Shown here: positions 22,371-33,817 of the stretch, in pieces
How positions within the stretch are numbered: the first letter of the stretch is position 1
How the letters are laid out: each line of letters begins with the position of its first letter
From: Hyaloperonospora brassicae
Taxonomy: Eukaryota; Oomycota; Peronosporomycetes; Peronosporales; Peronosporaceae
Direction of reading: 5' to 3'
Length of the DNA: 64,000 nucleotides
Assembly (NCBI GenBank): GCA_947650285.1
Contig: CANTFL010000221.1
Span: forward strand, 310,001 to 374,000
Program-made: the position numbers and the translations under genes
Notes under the pieces: generated by a model
What the model was told of the DNA's origin: nothing
What the model saw: the letters and a program-made list of their open reading frames with translations, nothing else
The model's database searches: none

Positions 22371-22629
22371 TCTGACTATATGAGATTGATACACTGTTTG
22401 TCAGCAAGAAGCTTAGCTATCGTACGCCGATCGACAAATACACGGTCGTAAAGTCTGAGTGGACTCAACGTTCAGGCCGGCGTGTGCATCTGGCCAGCAG
22501 AAACATGCCCAGATGCGACGCCGAATTTTGAACCTCTAACCACATGATTTGCTCCCTTCTCGTTTAGCTACACATCATCAAACCATCGCCGACGACGCTT
22601 ACATTCGCAAGTGTCGTATCATATAACGT

Positions 22630-22865
22630 ATGGCCCAACCTCAGCTTGAGCTTTTGTGCCCTTGTGCCCGAGCGACCTCAACCTCCACCAAGCCGGTGAA
22701 TAGGCCCTCTGTCGTGGGAAGTTTCCGTAAGTTTCCATGCGTGGATCCCATTACAATAAAAAGAAGGCCTTCTTGCAGCTGGGTATGCTTCGCAAGGCAG
22801 CGCAGCTTGTGAATGAAAATAAGAGCAACAACCTTGGCGCCCCGGGGTGTGGGGCATGGCGCCAA
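22630..22865. other. Arm sequence aligned to 50,224-50,300, possible retroelement remnant
   Basis: The block around 22,640-22,740 (TCCACCAAGCCGGTGAAT, then GGAAGTTTCCGTAAGTTTCC) is the inverse of 50,225-50,285. Short frames on both strands are open but not shared. In the right arm the downstream frame 50,340-50,454 has a Cys/His-rich LINE-like end. Confidence 0.3.
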
Positions 22866-23344
22866 CTTTAGTCACCATTTACCTGGATTCTGCTTTTCTA
22901 CATCGGCCTTCGAATAGCCGGTCCGGTCGCCGCGCATGCTCCCGGCCTCGCGAAAGCGAACCAGTCTAGTGCGTGATATGGTCGGACCCGGTCAGCTGCG
23001 TCAGTGTCCCGTCGGTTAAGATCACAGTGGTTTTCGTTTTTGTTTGCGACAACAGCGCCCTGTCTCCACACCGTACTAGATACCTGATTTACATGCCCCC
23101 TGTGGAGTGTCCTCTGCGACGTCCGACGTCTAGAGCCATCAACGGGGAATCGTAAAAAACACCAGTGTTCGCCAAAAAAAACACCATTAGGATGAGGCTA
23201 TCCATTAACCTTGTATAATTTATACAAAAAAGGGTAGAAAAAATACCACTTTCGTATAAACTTCGCTAGAAACGTTTCTAAGATAGGCCGGACCCTCCGC
23301 TATTTGACCGGAATGCGGTCGAACACCTTCGGTCTGTCGCGGGC

Positions 23345-23880
23345 AAAAGAGAGACTTTGGATCACATTTTTTGGGGTTGTCCAACCGCCCAGGGTTGCTG
23401 GCTTACACTCATAACCTACTGGACCGGATGCACGGGAACTCCGACCGGTATGCAGCTTCATGCGACTTTTTGCATGTCACGGACGTCCCTGCTGTAGAAT
23501 CCAATCACTTCACGGCGGCTGCTGAGCGCGTTTGGACATTCAATGGAGGCCTATGAGTGTCAAAGGAAGCGGATGTGGTGGGTATTATGTTCAATATGTC
23601 TCACGATTATATGGGTTCAGCGCGATCGGGTCGCTCACGAAGGTCTTTCCGTCACTTTAGCGGGATGTATGTTCGAATACATAGTTCAAAGTTTTCGGTA
23701 ATTACACGCACTAGCGATGCGGGAGTATAGGAAGCTACACACCCAGTTGGCCGGAACTCGCGTAACGCAATGCATCGGGCTGCTCACCATGGCCCCATCG
23801 AAAGCACCGCACACAGCGGTGAGACTCGTCTAGACACCGGATCATCCGAAACCGGCGTTGCTATCCTGGATTAGGTCTTT
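23345..23880 (+). pseudogene. LINE reverse-transcriptase C-terminal (zf-RVT-type) fragment inside the Mutator-like element
   Basis: Plus-strand translation gives ETLDHIFWGCPTAQGCW at 23,351-23,401, the zinc-binding motif found just after the RT of many non-LTR retrotransposons. It is followed by a WW.LCSIC....W.QRDR..HE segment near 23,570-23,650. At least two stops are present. A related minus-strand copy lies at 35,690-36,240, inside another Mutator-like element. Confidence 0.6.
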
Positions 23881-23919
23881 CCAGACGTCTTGTACACCAC
23901 AATTTCGTATAATAGTCAG

Positions 23920-25317
23920 TCTGTTCCCCTCTCTCTCTTAGACGGACTGAAGTCTTCACTTGCGAGACGACGGCTCCTACAACGGCGCAGGTACAAGCCA
24001 AGGGCGTGACGGCAACATCTGCAGCGACGATTTCTGAATCGGTGGAGCTTGCTGATGCTAAAACATAAGCGACCTCGGACGAGACAGTCTTTGCAGCGGC
24101 GGGTTGGCTGCGTCGTCGCGTCTGAGAGCGAAAGGTAATATGGTGGCGGTATGTCCAACAGCATTTACATTTTTACACACCCATTGGATATTAATATGGA
24201 CTATTGACGCTCTCCTTAGCATTAAGTCGGCAAGGACATGTCTCCTCGGCATCATCTACGGGAGTCAACAAAAAGTAATCCAACTATGGCTTTGTGCAAA
24301 AGATATTTCGCGCAAGCAGAAAGTAGACCAATCCACGCCATTTTATTATATGGTGTGATCGGTCGTGCCATATCAAATATAAAGTACACACGCGACGCTA
24401 GTTAGCCGTGTTGCACAAAACCTGTCAGCAGCATTACCAACCTGCTATAACTCCCTCAAGAGGAGAACAAGTATAACCATGTTATAACACTGCAATAAAC
24501 GCCGATGGGAAATAGGACGGCTTGTGCCAGCGTAAATTCAAGTAGACCGGAGCCATATACTTGAGTCTCCTTTAGAACAAAGATCATTTAGCTCCATAAT
24601 CCATGGTATGTATTTCACACGGCATCGCAAGGACCTAATGCATTGTGTCAATACAAGAAGTAAGCAACGTCGGGTTGATCGCGGACACCGTAAGTCGCAT
24701 CGACACGTATAGAAACCTTAGCATTAAGTCGATCATGGTGACCATGATCGCTCCAGGCTCCCTGCAACCATCGCCACAACATTATTAACCAGCTGTCAGT
24801 TCTCGTACCTTAATTTTCTTTACGCACACCCGCGTACCTGGACTCTACTAGTAGTAAAAACTTTGCACCAGCAAAAGAGTTGTTAAACTCCCAGAACGTG
24901 ACACCAGCGTGAATCTGCTCAACATCAATAAAAACGATACATAGAAAAATACCAGCAAAAGCAATTCACACATCAAAATGTGGTTTAGTTTGTTAGTCAC
25001 TCAGTCATTAGTCACATCTGGAAGGCACAAATTTTCTATCTTTCTCGCATTTCTTTGGCTATGACTCCACCGACTGCAACAGCCCGTCCCCCGTTTACTA
25101 CTTTTGTATACTCGGGTGATTGGTGGCGATCTTTAAAAAAGGCTGGAAGGACGACCGAGAATGAGAAGTACAGGAGCAATATCGATGAATGCGCCGTGAC
25201 ACAGTCGACGTGACGGTATGCACGAGCAGCGATTGCTGATCGTGTGCAAGGGATAGGCCCTGAGCAGGCTATCAACAAATTGGGACTGCAGTCCGCTATA
25301 AATGCGGAGTGTCTGAC
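23920..25317. other. Interior of the Mutator-like element, no recognised domain
   Basis: Frames at 24,104-24,358 plus and 25,036-25,348 minus are open for 70-85 codons but match nothing I know. Confidence 0.3.
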
Positions 25318-25639
25318 TTATCTTAGAAACGTTTCTAGCGAAGTTCAATCAAAAGTGGTATTTTCTTTACCCTTTTGTGTATATACTTTACAAGGTTAAT
25401 GGACAGCCTCATCGCAACGGTGTTTTTTAGACAAAAACTGGTGTTTTATACGATTTCCCGCCATCAACCTGAGGCAGCAAGGATGAAGAATGATGTACCG
25501 TCTTCCCTCAGATTAGTATCCCCTGATAAGTTATAACCTATAACATTTTATCGATATTCGCGTCCATGGACCTCGTTGTACGTCCGCTAAGTCATACATT
25601 ATGAGTAATGATCAAATAGGGCAGTATAAATTTGAAAAT

Positions 25640-25879
25640 GAGTACTTGTTTTCGTAAATGGAGGATAAAAACTATTTGAACCACATGTCGAGGGTGGTTT
25701 GGGTGGTGGGAGTGTTGCGAAAATCAAGCTAGAGGTTGCGAGGGACTTTATAAGCAGCTTGACTTTCCTAAGATACGTCGAGCAGGGAGCAGGCATCACG
25801 AAGGAGGGTAAACTTCTCGGTTTCGGTTCATGTTTCTGCGTCAGATGCCGCATCTTCACTGTTTTCATCCTCATCACCT
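25640..25879 (-). pseudogene. C-terminal tail of the split pogo-like transposase
   Basis: Directly beyond the TSD of the Mutator-like element, the minus strand reads GDEDENSEDAASDAET and a further 50 codons of charged sequence ending near TTLDMWFK. An acidic tail after the DDE domain is common in pogo-type transposases. Joining this to 37,351 restores the expected order, which is the evidence for the nested insertion. Confidence 0.6.
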
Positions 25880-26513
25880 GGGACGCCCTAAATAGCGCCA
25901 ACTGGAAGACTACCTGGCGCCAACTCTATCTCCAACTACACAAATGCATAAAAATTAGTTGTGTTTGGGTCGTTATTTGTGTTGTCTTGACAGATGACAT
26001 AACGACAGCTGTACATATAAGTGAATCTACGCTGAGAGAAGCTCAAAGAACGGAATCAAAATGATGGGAAACCCACGACCCTGCCCGGGCCCCCGCCGAT
26101 TCAATAGAAGGCAAAGTAGCCCCCAACGAGCCGAGCCTTGCATTCGATGTGTCACCTTCTACGCAACTGCATTCCTACGAATGTACGTGGACCTACGGAA
26201 CGAAATCATCGGGATATGGCAGGACGGTGATCCGCCTACGGCATACTGACTTCGGCTCTGACATGTAGCTAAGGTAACGGCCATTGCACGACAATTGCCC
26301 GTCGTACGTTTTAAAATGGCCTGCATACCTAGCAGCCGCTCCAATTTAGGCAGCTGATGGGGCCCACCCTTCGAACGCGGTTCCCTCATAATCCCATGAG
26401 GGACTCTGTCAACGGACTGGCAGACCAGTCTGAGGAGCTGCGTATGCTCAGGGCGCTGGGCAGCCAGAATTAAAGTCCCCACCCTGATGGGAGCTGTACC
26501 GCGACGCCTAGCT

Positions 26514-26951
26514 TGTAACGGGGTAGCCCGTTACATGAAATTGTTATTCAAACAATTTGACAATTAAGAATATTACGTCGAATATTCCTTTAAAAAAATC
26601 ACAGACATGGTGATATTGTTGAGATGACCGAAGGGTCTACTCATTGGTTGGTATCGTGATGATAGCAACCCACCAATCGCTGCTAGACGCGCGCAATGGG
26701 TGTTGGGTACACGTCATCATACATTTAGTTATACTGGTATCATTAAGTCAGGACAGCAGAGATTCAAGGAGTTATAGGACTGAATTATATTAATACAGTT
26801 TTACTTTTACCAGAGACTAGTCTGACTACTTAGTCTCCTTTCCTTCCTCTGTGTTCCTTCAACACCTAGCAGGGCACTGTCGACCACTGTCGTCAGTGGA
26901 AGTATACTCCGTACTGGTCAACAAGTACGTAGTCAAAAGTGCCCCGTTACA
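26514..26951 (+). repeat. 5' LTR
   Basis: Begins TGTAACGGGG and ends CCCCGTTACA. The first 22 bases form a hairpin of 9-bp arms (TGTAACGGG / CCCGTTACA). The core CACCAATCGCTGCTAGACGC at 26,671-26,690, with its continuation GCGCAATGGG, is the best conserved stretch among all LTR subfamilies in the window. It contains CCAAT and ATTGG-like boxes, which suggests a promoter role. Confidence 0.95.
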
Positions 26952-26953
26952 CC

Positions 26954-26972
26954 TGGTAGCACTTTGTAGTCC
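26954..26972 (+). other. Primer-binding site
   Basis: TGGTAGCACTTTGTAGTCC starts two bases after the LTR. The leading TGG fits the CCA end of a tRNA. The same site is used by the elements at 53-61 kb and 39.6-40.9 kb. It is not the common initiator-Met site (TGGTATCAGAGC), and the tRNA cannot be named from memory. Confidence 0.8.
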
Positions 26973-27001
26973 GTCCAAGGACCACAACCCCATCGCCCAA
27001 C

Positions 27002-28040
27002 ATGAACATGTTGGATGATGTAGACGGCGGCAGCTTTCACGGAACCTGTGAAAGCTACTTCTGTTTATGAGACATCGAATGGACTGCGATCGAACGAAGG
27101 AGTTCGACCGTTGTCGAACAAGCCATCCGGGCCATGCTTCCACAAGCGATGGAGACCAGCAGCGTACCGTCATTAGCAAGTTCTTGCAACGAGAACTTGA
27201 TGAGTCGCGAGCGCAGGTGACCTTATTGCAATAACAAGATCACCAGCGGACCGAAGCACTAAGACAGCAACAGTCTCAGTCCGCAGACCCGACGCGTGAG
27301 CGTCGACGGGAGTCTCTAAACTAGAGGTCTCCAAGTATCTGGGAGTCGGGGAAGACTCCCTGTTGAGGTGGTCCGTCGATCTGGACGATTCATCAGATGC
27401 TCGTCGCATCGACGATGAGCGAATGCAAGCATCATTCGCTCAGTCCAACCTAGCATGAGAATCTAGAGCTTGGGCCCTGAATCTCACGTTGCACGACCCA
27501 AATTTGTTAGGGTCGTTAAAGATCCTCAAGACCCTGCTGAGTGAGACGTTCGAGCCGCCCAGAGCGGAGTTCACGACTCTTTCGGAGCTCCTGAAACTCA
27601 AGCAGGGTAAGCGTAAGGTTCACGCTTACGCCCAACAAGCACGCTACCTTGCAAGCTGCATGGTAGTGAACCCTGTGAGTGAGTTTGTGTTGATCACAAT
27701 ATTCATTCATGGGATGTCAGATGGTCCCGTTAGGCACCACCTATTCCGCGGAGAGCTAAAGACGCTCTCAGAGTCAATCTTCACAGCGGATCAAGAAGAT
27801 TATCCAGTGAGACAGGCTCGCGCTACGTCAACCCCGCATCTTCCACAGAGACGATTAGCAGTCGGAGGTCCAGAACCAATGGGCCTCTGTAATGTCGAGG
27901 GCGAGAAACCTCGCCCTATGAACGACAAGCGAATGGTGAGATGCCATCGCTGTCACAAGTTGGGACATTATGCATTCGAATGCAGTGTCCTGCGCTCAGT
28001 ACATCGCGGGTTTGAGCGCGGTATTCACCCACCAGCATGA
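27002..28040 (+). pseudogene. gag: gag (capsid/nucleocapsid), broken
   Basis: The frame opens with MNMLDDVD, matching the start of the better-kept gag at 60,870. The capsid part is recovered from about 27,320 and then in an open frame 27,489-28,040 (ETFEPPRAEFTTLSELLKLK, near 27,548). A CCHC zinc knuckle C-H-R-C-H-K-L-G-H-Y-A-F-E-C lies at about 27,940-27,985. Stops lie between 27,080 and 27,480. Gag would form the particle and bind RNA, but this copy cannot make it complete. Confidence 0.8.
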
Positions 28041-30220
28041 AGAACTGGAGGGCGAGGGTACGATGCTGTCTCAAAGCCGCAACAGCGAGACCAATTATCG
28101 AAAAATGGTCGGGGTAGTAGGGGCGGAGCGCCGTACTGATCTAGCAACATCAAGAGAATTTGCAAATCTACTGAAGAAGGTTTCTTCTGACACACAATTT
28201 CTGTGTGTCTCTGCACCTGTTGATGAGTTGTCTCTCATCACCTTGAAGTTAGAAAGGACAAAAGACATCTCAGTTCGCGCCCTAGTTGACTGTAGGGCGT
28301 CGAAAAATTTTGTTCATCGCCAGTCGCTAGAGGCAGGAAGTTATAACTTCGTGGAGCGGGAGATCCCCATAACGAAGATGACGGTGTGCCTAGCGACAGG
28401 CGAATCGATCACTATGAAGAAACGTTAGTCGGAATCCACTACACGTTAAAAGGCGAACAGTACGATAATTTTGTCATCGTACTCGACCTAAATGACAAGT
28501 TTGATGTCATCCTAGGACTACCTTGGCCTCAGGAGATACGAGCCAAGGGTGAGCTGGCAGCATCGATCAGTTACGATCCCTGCTACTTGTTCCTCAGATA
28601 ACCACCTGACGAATGTCTTGGAACGCCCACACTCACGTGGGTGTACTACGAGCGAGTGTGATGACCTCACTTGTGGTACGGTCGTTAGCACGACTGTACA
28701 AGAACACAATGTAGATGATCACTAGATTGTGGAGAAAGATCTTCTGGACCCTGTGGAAGTGACTTCCCAGGTAGTAATCGAGACATTAAATGTCTTGGTC
28801 AATGACGGATTAAGCGTAGGAGCTGATACGCTCGATCTGATTGTGCCTTCGAAAATAATTCGGAGATTTTGCACTTGCGAACGTTGAAACCAACACGGTT
28901 ATTGCGTGACATGCGTAGTGGAAAAGTCAAGCAGATCTGTGTACTCGTCGCAGAGGACGATTACGTTTCCGATATTCGATCAGCAACGGTGTTTACTGAA
29001 ACCGAGAGGGTCCTTCGCAGTTTATCGATGGACGAAAGTGTCATCGATGAGTAGACTCGGATTGAACGATACACGTCTCAATACTGGGAGTCACTTCAGG
29101 CAAGTTCTTTGTATAAGGATCTGATCGAATTCAAGGATATATTCTCTAAATCCGTACCTTGCGAGTTGCCTAAGGACAAAGGCACTCGACACGAGATCGA
29201 GCTCAGACCGGGCCCGAAGTGCTGTGTCATGAAGCAGTGGACACTGCCTCGTGAACAAGTACTAGCGATCGACAAGTTCTTTGCCGATCGCTTAGCAGCG
29301 GGCCATGTGAGGGAATCAACATCCCCTCATAGCTTTCCGACCTTCTGTGTGCAAAAGGCCACAGGAGGATAGCGGATAGTGCACGCGTTCAACAAGTTGA
29401 ATGCTGCAACGGTACCGGCTCAGACGCCGATACCGAGGAAGGACGTTATCATATATGGTATGTCAAAGAGTACCATCTTCTCGTCCATGGATCTGATGGA
29501 CGGATTCTATCAGATCCTCAAGCGTGAACGGGACATCCCGTACACGGCAGTGAGCACCCCCAGCGGTATGCTGTGGGAGTGGCTAGTGATGCCACAGGGG
29601 ATAAGTAATGCCCCTGCAGCATTCAACAAATGTGTTACAAATATGTTGAGACCAGTGCGGAATTTCGCACCGAGTTACTTCGCCATGTGTTCGTCCATAG
29701 CCGGGCTATGGATGGAAGGACGGGCGTTAAAGTCCACAGAATTCACGTTCGTCAAGTCCTTCAGCTTATGCGCAAGCATTGGCTGCACACCAACATCAAG
29801 AAGTGTATATTCGCGTCTATCGAAATACCGCTTCTTGGGTGCATCGTGGGTAAACACGGCGTACGCTCTGACCCCGAAAAGATCAAGGCGATCACATACT
29901 GGCCAATGCCAGTTGGTGTCAAAAGACTAAGAAAGTTCCTTGGCTTAGCGTCGTACTTACACCAGTACTCGCGCAATTACGCCAAGATGACTGTGCATCT
30001 TTCTTGCTTGCAAAAGAACGATGTGAAGTGGTCATGGAACGCTGACTGTCACCGTTTCTTTGAAAGCATCAAGAAAAGCTTGATGCAATTGATTATCTTG
30101 GAGATTACAGATCAGAACATACCTTTTCATGTGGTCTGTGACGCCAGCGATTTTGCTATCGGCTGTGCGTTGGTGCGATTTGACGCAGACGGCGCAGAGC
30201 GCGTCGTCTGCTATTAATTG
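28041..30220 (+). pseudogene. pol: pol: protease and reverse transcriptase, broken
   Basis: The retropepsin motif reads ALVDCRASKNF near 28,280-28,310, where the sister copy has DCGAS, so the essential Gly is lost. RT follows: RHEIELRPGPKCCVMKQW at 29,190, KSTIFSSMDLMDGFYQI at 29,465, then SYFAM at about 29,675 where the sister has the YFDD catalytic box. An in-frame TAG lies at 29,370 and frame changes at 28,430 and 29,680 are evident. This RT is dead. Confidence 0.85.
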
Positions 30221-30243
30221 CGTCAGCTGAACGCAATTATCCA

Positions 30244-30834
30244 GTGCACGACAAAGAACTACTTGCCATGAAGTATGCACTGGCTAAGTTCCGGGTCTAT
30301 CTCTCGGGATATAGACCGTTCATCGTCTATACGGACCATGCGTCACTACGCACGGCCGTAAACATTCCACAACTCTCTCAAAGGATGGCGAGGTGGCTGT
30401 CCTTCTTCGCGGAGTATAACTTCTTCATTGAGTACAAGTCAGGACGACTTAATGTCGTCGCTGATGTATTATCACGTCGGCCCGAATTCAAGCCAACGTC
30501 CCGAGTCAACAGTGAGGCCTTGCCCACTGTTGCGACACTGGTCATCAGTGTGCCGTCGTCGCCGTTACTCGACGACGTGCGGAAAGCATACGCAGGAGAC
30601 ACGAATCTCCTCCGTTTATTGGGTCATCTTGCTAACCCATCCCGTAAATCTTTGTCGGATTTGCCGGCCCTGTACCCTTCCTCTTTGGATCGGTACGCTC
30701 CTCGCAATGGTCTGCTGTACTATACAGCAGTTGCCGACGACACGCCTCGTGTCTTCGCTCCCGATCATGATGAATTGCGACTACGCATCATGTTCGAGTG
30801 TCACGATGCGACGTCTGGCGGGCATCGTGGCTGA
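30244..30834 (+). pseudogene. pol: pol: RNase H domain and start of integrase zinc region
   Basis: The frame gives HDKELLAMKYALAKFRVYL, then IVYTDHASLRTAV and LNVVADVLSRRPEF, the standard order of gypsy RNase H. The preceding VCDASDFAIGCAL lies at 30,135-30,175 before a stop at 30,217. The frame ends at a TGA in the integrase zinc region (CHDATSGGHRG). Confidence 0.85.
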
Positions 30835-31737
30835 GAAAAGACTTACCTCACGGTCAGCCGTGACTTTTACTAGCCTCGCCAGTATCAGTTTGTCCGCAAG
30901 TACATTCGTTCTTGCGAGGTTTGTCGATGGGTGAACTCTGTTCCTTCATCCCGTGCACCGTTATAACCTTTGCCGGGCCCGCCCGAGTGTTGGGAGTCCG
31001 TGTCCATAGCCTTTGTATTCGGGAAACCCGAAGACACGAACAAAAATAATGGTATTCATGTCTTTGTGGATCTTTTTAGCAAGACGGTACATCTTGCTGC
31101 GGTCCCAGAATCGGTCAACGCCCACGGCTGTGCGCGTGTCTTCATTGACACTGTGTTTCGACTCCACAGTTTACCCCGTGAACTCGTATCCGACCGTGAC
31201 CCTCGGTTCACGGCGGCGTTTTGGCAATCCTTGTTTCGAACATTGGGAACTCGGTTGAAGATGTCATCCTCTTATCATCTTAAAACAGATGGTCAGACAG
31301 AACGTGCGAACCGTGTCCTCGAAGAAATTCTTCGTGGATACGTCCTCTCCTTTTCACATTGGAGCGAGTTCTTACCGATTGTTGAGTTTGCCATCAACAA
31401 TTCCGTGCATGAGTCCACAACGCATACACCGTTCTACGTGAATGGCTTACGCTACCCACGTATTCCTACCGTCATACAGAGTGACTCTGAATTAAGGGGA
31501 GAGGGACTCGCTCGAGCAAAAGCCGTTTTGGCTCTTGTTCATTACGTATCACCGCTCACGCCGATACGTTTGATGCCGATGTCGATAATGTCTACATCGA
31601 GGAATTCGAGCTTAGCAGTAGCGATGACGCTGCTGCTACATCAAACAATGATGAAGATGCTGGGATATTCAGCATCGTCAACGACAATGCCAGCGAGGAA
31701 GAGGAAACCCTTGTTGAAGAAGAGAACGATCTCTTAG
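30835..31737 (+). pseudogene. pol: pol: integrase core, broken
   Basis: A C-x2-C pair (CEVCRW) at about 30,915 is followed by SIAFVFGKPED at 31,005. The sister copy has SMDFVFG here, so the first catalytic Asp is changed to Ala. DRDPRFTAAFWQ near 31,190 and RANRVLEEILRGY near 31,305 carry the second Asp and the Glu. The frame then runs into a non-homologous tail to TIS-stop at 31,737, while the acidic linker continues in another frame, as in the sister copy. Confidence 0.85.
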
Positions 31738-32708
31738 CAGTGCGCACGAAGCGCACTGAAATACAAAACAACGAGTCAGCAAAGAACTTCCTGCTGACTC
31801 GAGAGGCGGTAGTCCGTTTCGTATCAGTACTCCATCACAAACGCGGTGGACCGCCAGAAACGGAACGCAGACAAGAATGGAAGAGCAAATGTTCTTCAAT
31901 CTAAGGTTAACGACCTAGTACTACTGTCTACGGTAAACTTACCTGGACATGTAGTCACTAGTGTCGACAGTAGTAAACTACTGCAGCGATTCATTGGTCC
32001 CTTAAGTGTGTTTCATCGCAAGGGCAATGCATTCACGATCGAATTGCCTCGTAGGATGCGGACCCATCCTACGGTTTATGTTGGTCTTCTCATCCCGTAC
32101 CATCAGTACGAGGCCTCTTGCGAGAACTGAAATAGTCGGCGCGCTCAAGAATCCCCAACAGATTCATGTGATCATGGACCCGACACTGAAGTTTGTCCTT
32201 TGTCGAAAGGAGTTGGTCCATCATCGACGCGGCCTCGCGACGAGCCGCCTCTATCTCGTCGCGCAAACGGCGTCTCTCGCGTTTACTCTATAGCTGAGCG
32301 AACGCGAATTCCGATCGGTCCTTCTCTTGATCGGCACGAAGACGTTGCACGTCCGACTGCAAGGCGTGCCGACGATCGTTTTCGTGATCGACGTCGTCCC
32401 TCAGCTTAGTCCGGTAACGCTTGAGGTTACTAAAATTCTCGTGCAGGCCCGGCGGCTGAGCCGGACCTTGTCTTTCCACCGCCACCAGAACCACTGGTGA
32501 ATTCCCCCGGTGGTCAACGCTTTCTTGAGAGCGTATCTTGAATAAACGTGGCGATTCAGGATCAAGGAAGAGCTACGTCGTCCAGTGGCGGGAATATCCA
32601 CCCTCTTGGAAAAACTGGGAGCCCCGCTATCAGCTGTTGATGGACGTTGAAGGTCTCGTCCGCCAGTTGGACGAGACTCATCCGATGAGTACTGTGGCCC
32701 ATCGGTAA
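31560..32708 (+). pseudogene. pol: pol: acidic linker, GPY-type segment and chromodomain
   Basis: In a frame shifted from the core, an acidic linker (DADVDNVYIEEFELSSSDD) leads to the GPY-type segment RFIGPLSVFHRKGNAFTIEL near 31,990-32,050. After further shifts a chromodomain follows at about 32,540-32,708 (SYVVQWREYPPSWKNWEPR, then LMDVEGLVRQLDETHP), ending in TAA. The chromodomain, typical of chromoviruses and thought to steer integration to particular chromatin, is the best preserved part. Confidence 0.75.
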
Positions 32709-33703
32709 ACACGCGCCCTAGGCGCTTGTAGACGGATAGCAAGTTTGCAATCTCGTCACGCATCTCATCCGAGATGCGTGCCCTTCCCCAGGGCAAACTT
32801 AGGGAATACACGTCCTTATTGGCACGCTGCGAGTTGTCAACACAACTCGTACAAGGGTCTCCCGACGTGAGGCAAGGAATGTCTGCCTCACTAGACAAAC
32901 AATGCAACCTTTGCCTTGCACTGGTTGGCGTTCGCTCTTCTAACTTGAGGCGTATCGCCTCAAGCTTCTTAAGCCACCCTTCTCGTCCAAAGATTCTTGA
33001 CGTTTTGGACGAACGCGTTCCACGCAGCCAAAAGCGATGCTTTGTCACGCTTTTGGTTGCCATTGTACCATCGATGCCTAAGGAAGGCATCGAGATGAAA
33101 GTTTTCTTCAGCGCGAAGGTTTCTCGCGCTGGGGCTTAAGCCATGAAGCTCAGTTGCATCAAATAATTCAATTTGATGGTGTTGGCTTGTCTCGTGAGAC
33201 AGGCTATCGATGAGCTGCTCGGGCAAGCGCCACGGTTTGAGCTCATAACGCTTCAATGTGGTACCTGTTTCGGTATCATGGCTTACAGAATAACGATGGC
33301 GCTCGCCATCGTCATCACGCTCTTGCGGGGAAGCACGAGTTGACTATGGTGAGGCATAGTAATCCTCACCATAGAGTTCATCATCAGCGCCGAACAGGCT
33401 GTGATGGATTTCACGAGTCCGCTTGTTCGACAGTGCTCTTGACGAACGATGAGGCACCGCCGGTGCTCGGGATGCCTCTGAAACGTTTCGCGAGTCAGGC
33501 ACGTCTGACTCGCCAGAATAGATGACCTCGAGGTCGGGGTCATCACGCGCACATGGTGCGATACCGCGTGCGTCTGCAGTACCTTCCGCTGCAGATGGAT
33601 AACAAGCAACAGACGAAGAAGTGTCTGCCGCAGAGGCTGGCACAGCTGCAGGCTGTGTGGTCTTCGGATCACCTCGCATAGACATGTCAACTATGCGAGG
33701 CAA
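32288..33703 (-). pseudogene. Antisense ORF of the chromovirus, broken copy
   Basis: Opposite to pol, three adjacent minus-strand frames (33,703-33,344; 33,256-32,969; 33,090-32,401) reproduce the intact antisense protein at 53,843-54,874. They share the start MSMRGD, the acidic [50 protein letters not shown] and the four-Cys segment HCLSSE..IPCLT.GDPC.SC. A further frame (32,494-32,288) matches the coiled-coil antisense ORF at 55,042-55,449. Two or three frame breaks disrupt this copy. Confidence 0.75.
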
Positions 33704-33800
33704 GGTCAGGAGTGAATGGGTCTAATCAAACAAGTGCTCCCTGTCCCACTGGTGTTTAACAGGTGGCCACCAAGTTTTCGATACTCACACGGCGACTATC

Positions 33801-33817
33801 GGAAAAGGGAGGAGTGA
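33801..33817 (+). other. Polypurine tract
   Basis: GGAAAAGGGAGGAGTGA lies immediately before the 3' LTR, the expected plus-strand primer position. Confidence 0.85.

Larger units (their letters stand above)
23144..25459. mobile_element. Mutator-like TIR element, 9-bp TSD GCCATCAAC
   Basis: Terminal inverted repeats of about 145 bp (23,144-23,287 and 25,318-25,459) start GGGGAATCGTA / GGGAAATCGTA and share AAACACCAG, CCATTAACCTTGTA and CGCTAGAAACGTTTCTAAGAT. An exact 9-bp duplication GCCATCAAC lies at 23,135-23,143 and 25,460-25,468. The right arm carries the uninterrupted site (49,795-49,803), confirming a 2,316-bp insertion after the duplication. A 9-bp TSD with long TIRs is typical of the Mutator superfamily. 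No MULE transposase domain was found, so it is probably non-autonomous. It carries a LINE-type fragment. Confidence 0.9.
16735..25497 (+). repeat. Left arm of a large inverted duplication (first part)
   Basis: Read on the plus strand, this arm aligns with the reverse complement of 49,770-63,815. Aligned blocks (left/right): 16,735-17,400/63,815-63,130; 17,890-18,350/62,640-62,220; 19,040-19,260/61,880-61,680; 19,540-19,660/61,410-61,306; 19,650-19,930/53,321-53,035; 20,187-20,640/52,711-52,360; 20,770-21,300/52,230-51,660; 21,440-22,000/51,540-50,990; 22,014-22,520/50,950-50,480; 22,640-23,143/50,300-49,795; 25,460-25,497/49,803-49,765. The order is unbroken once the solo LTR and the Mutator-like element are removed. 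The arm resumes at 39,232 beyond the pogo insertion. Confidence 0.9.

Noticed and set aside
25699..26064. 121-codon plus-strand frame across the left end of the Mutator-like element
   Set aside because: It spans the TSD and TIR boundary and is antisense to the pogo transposase tail, so it cannot be an old gene.
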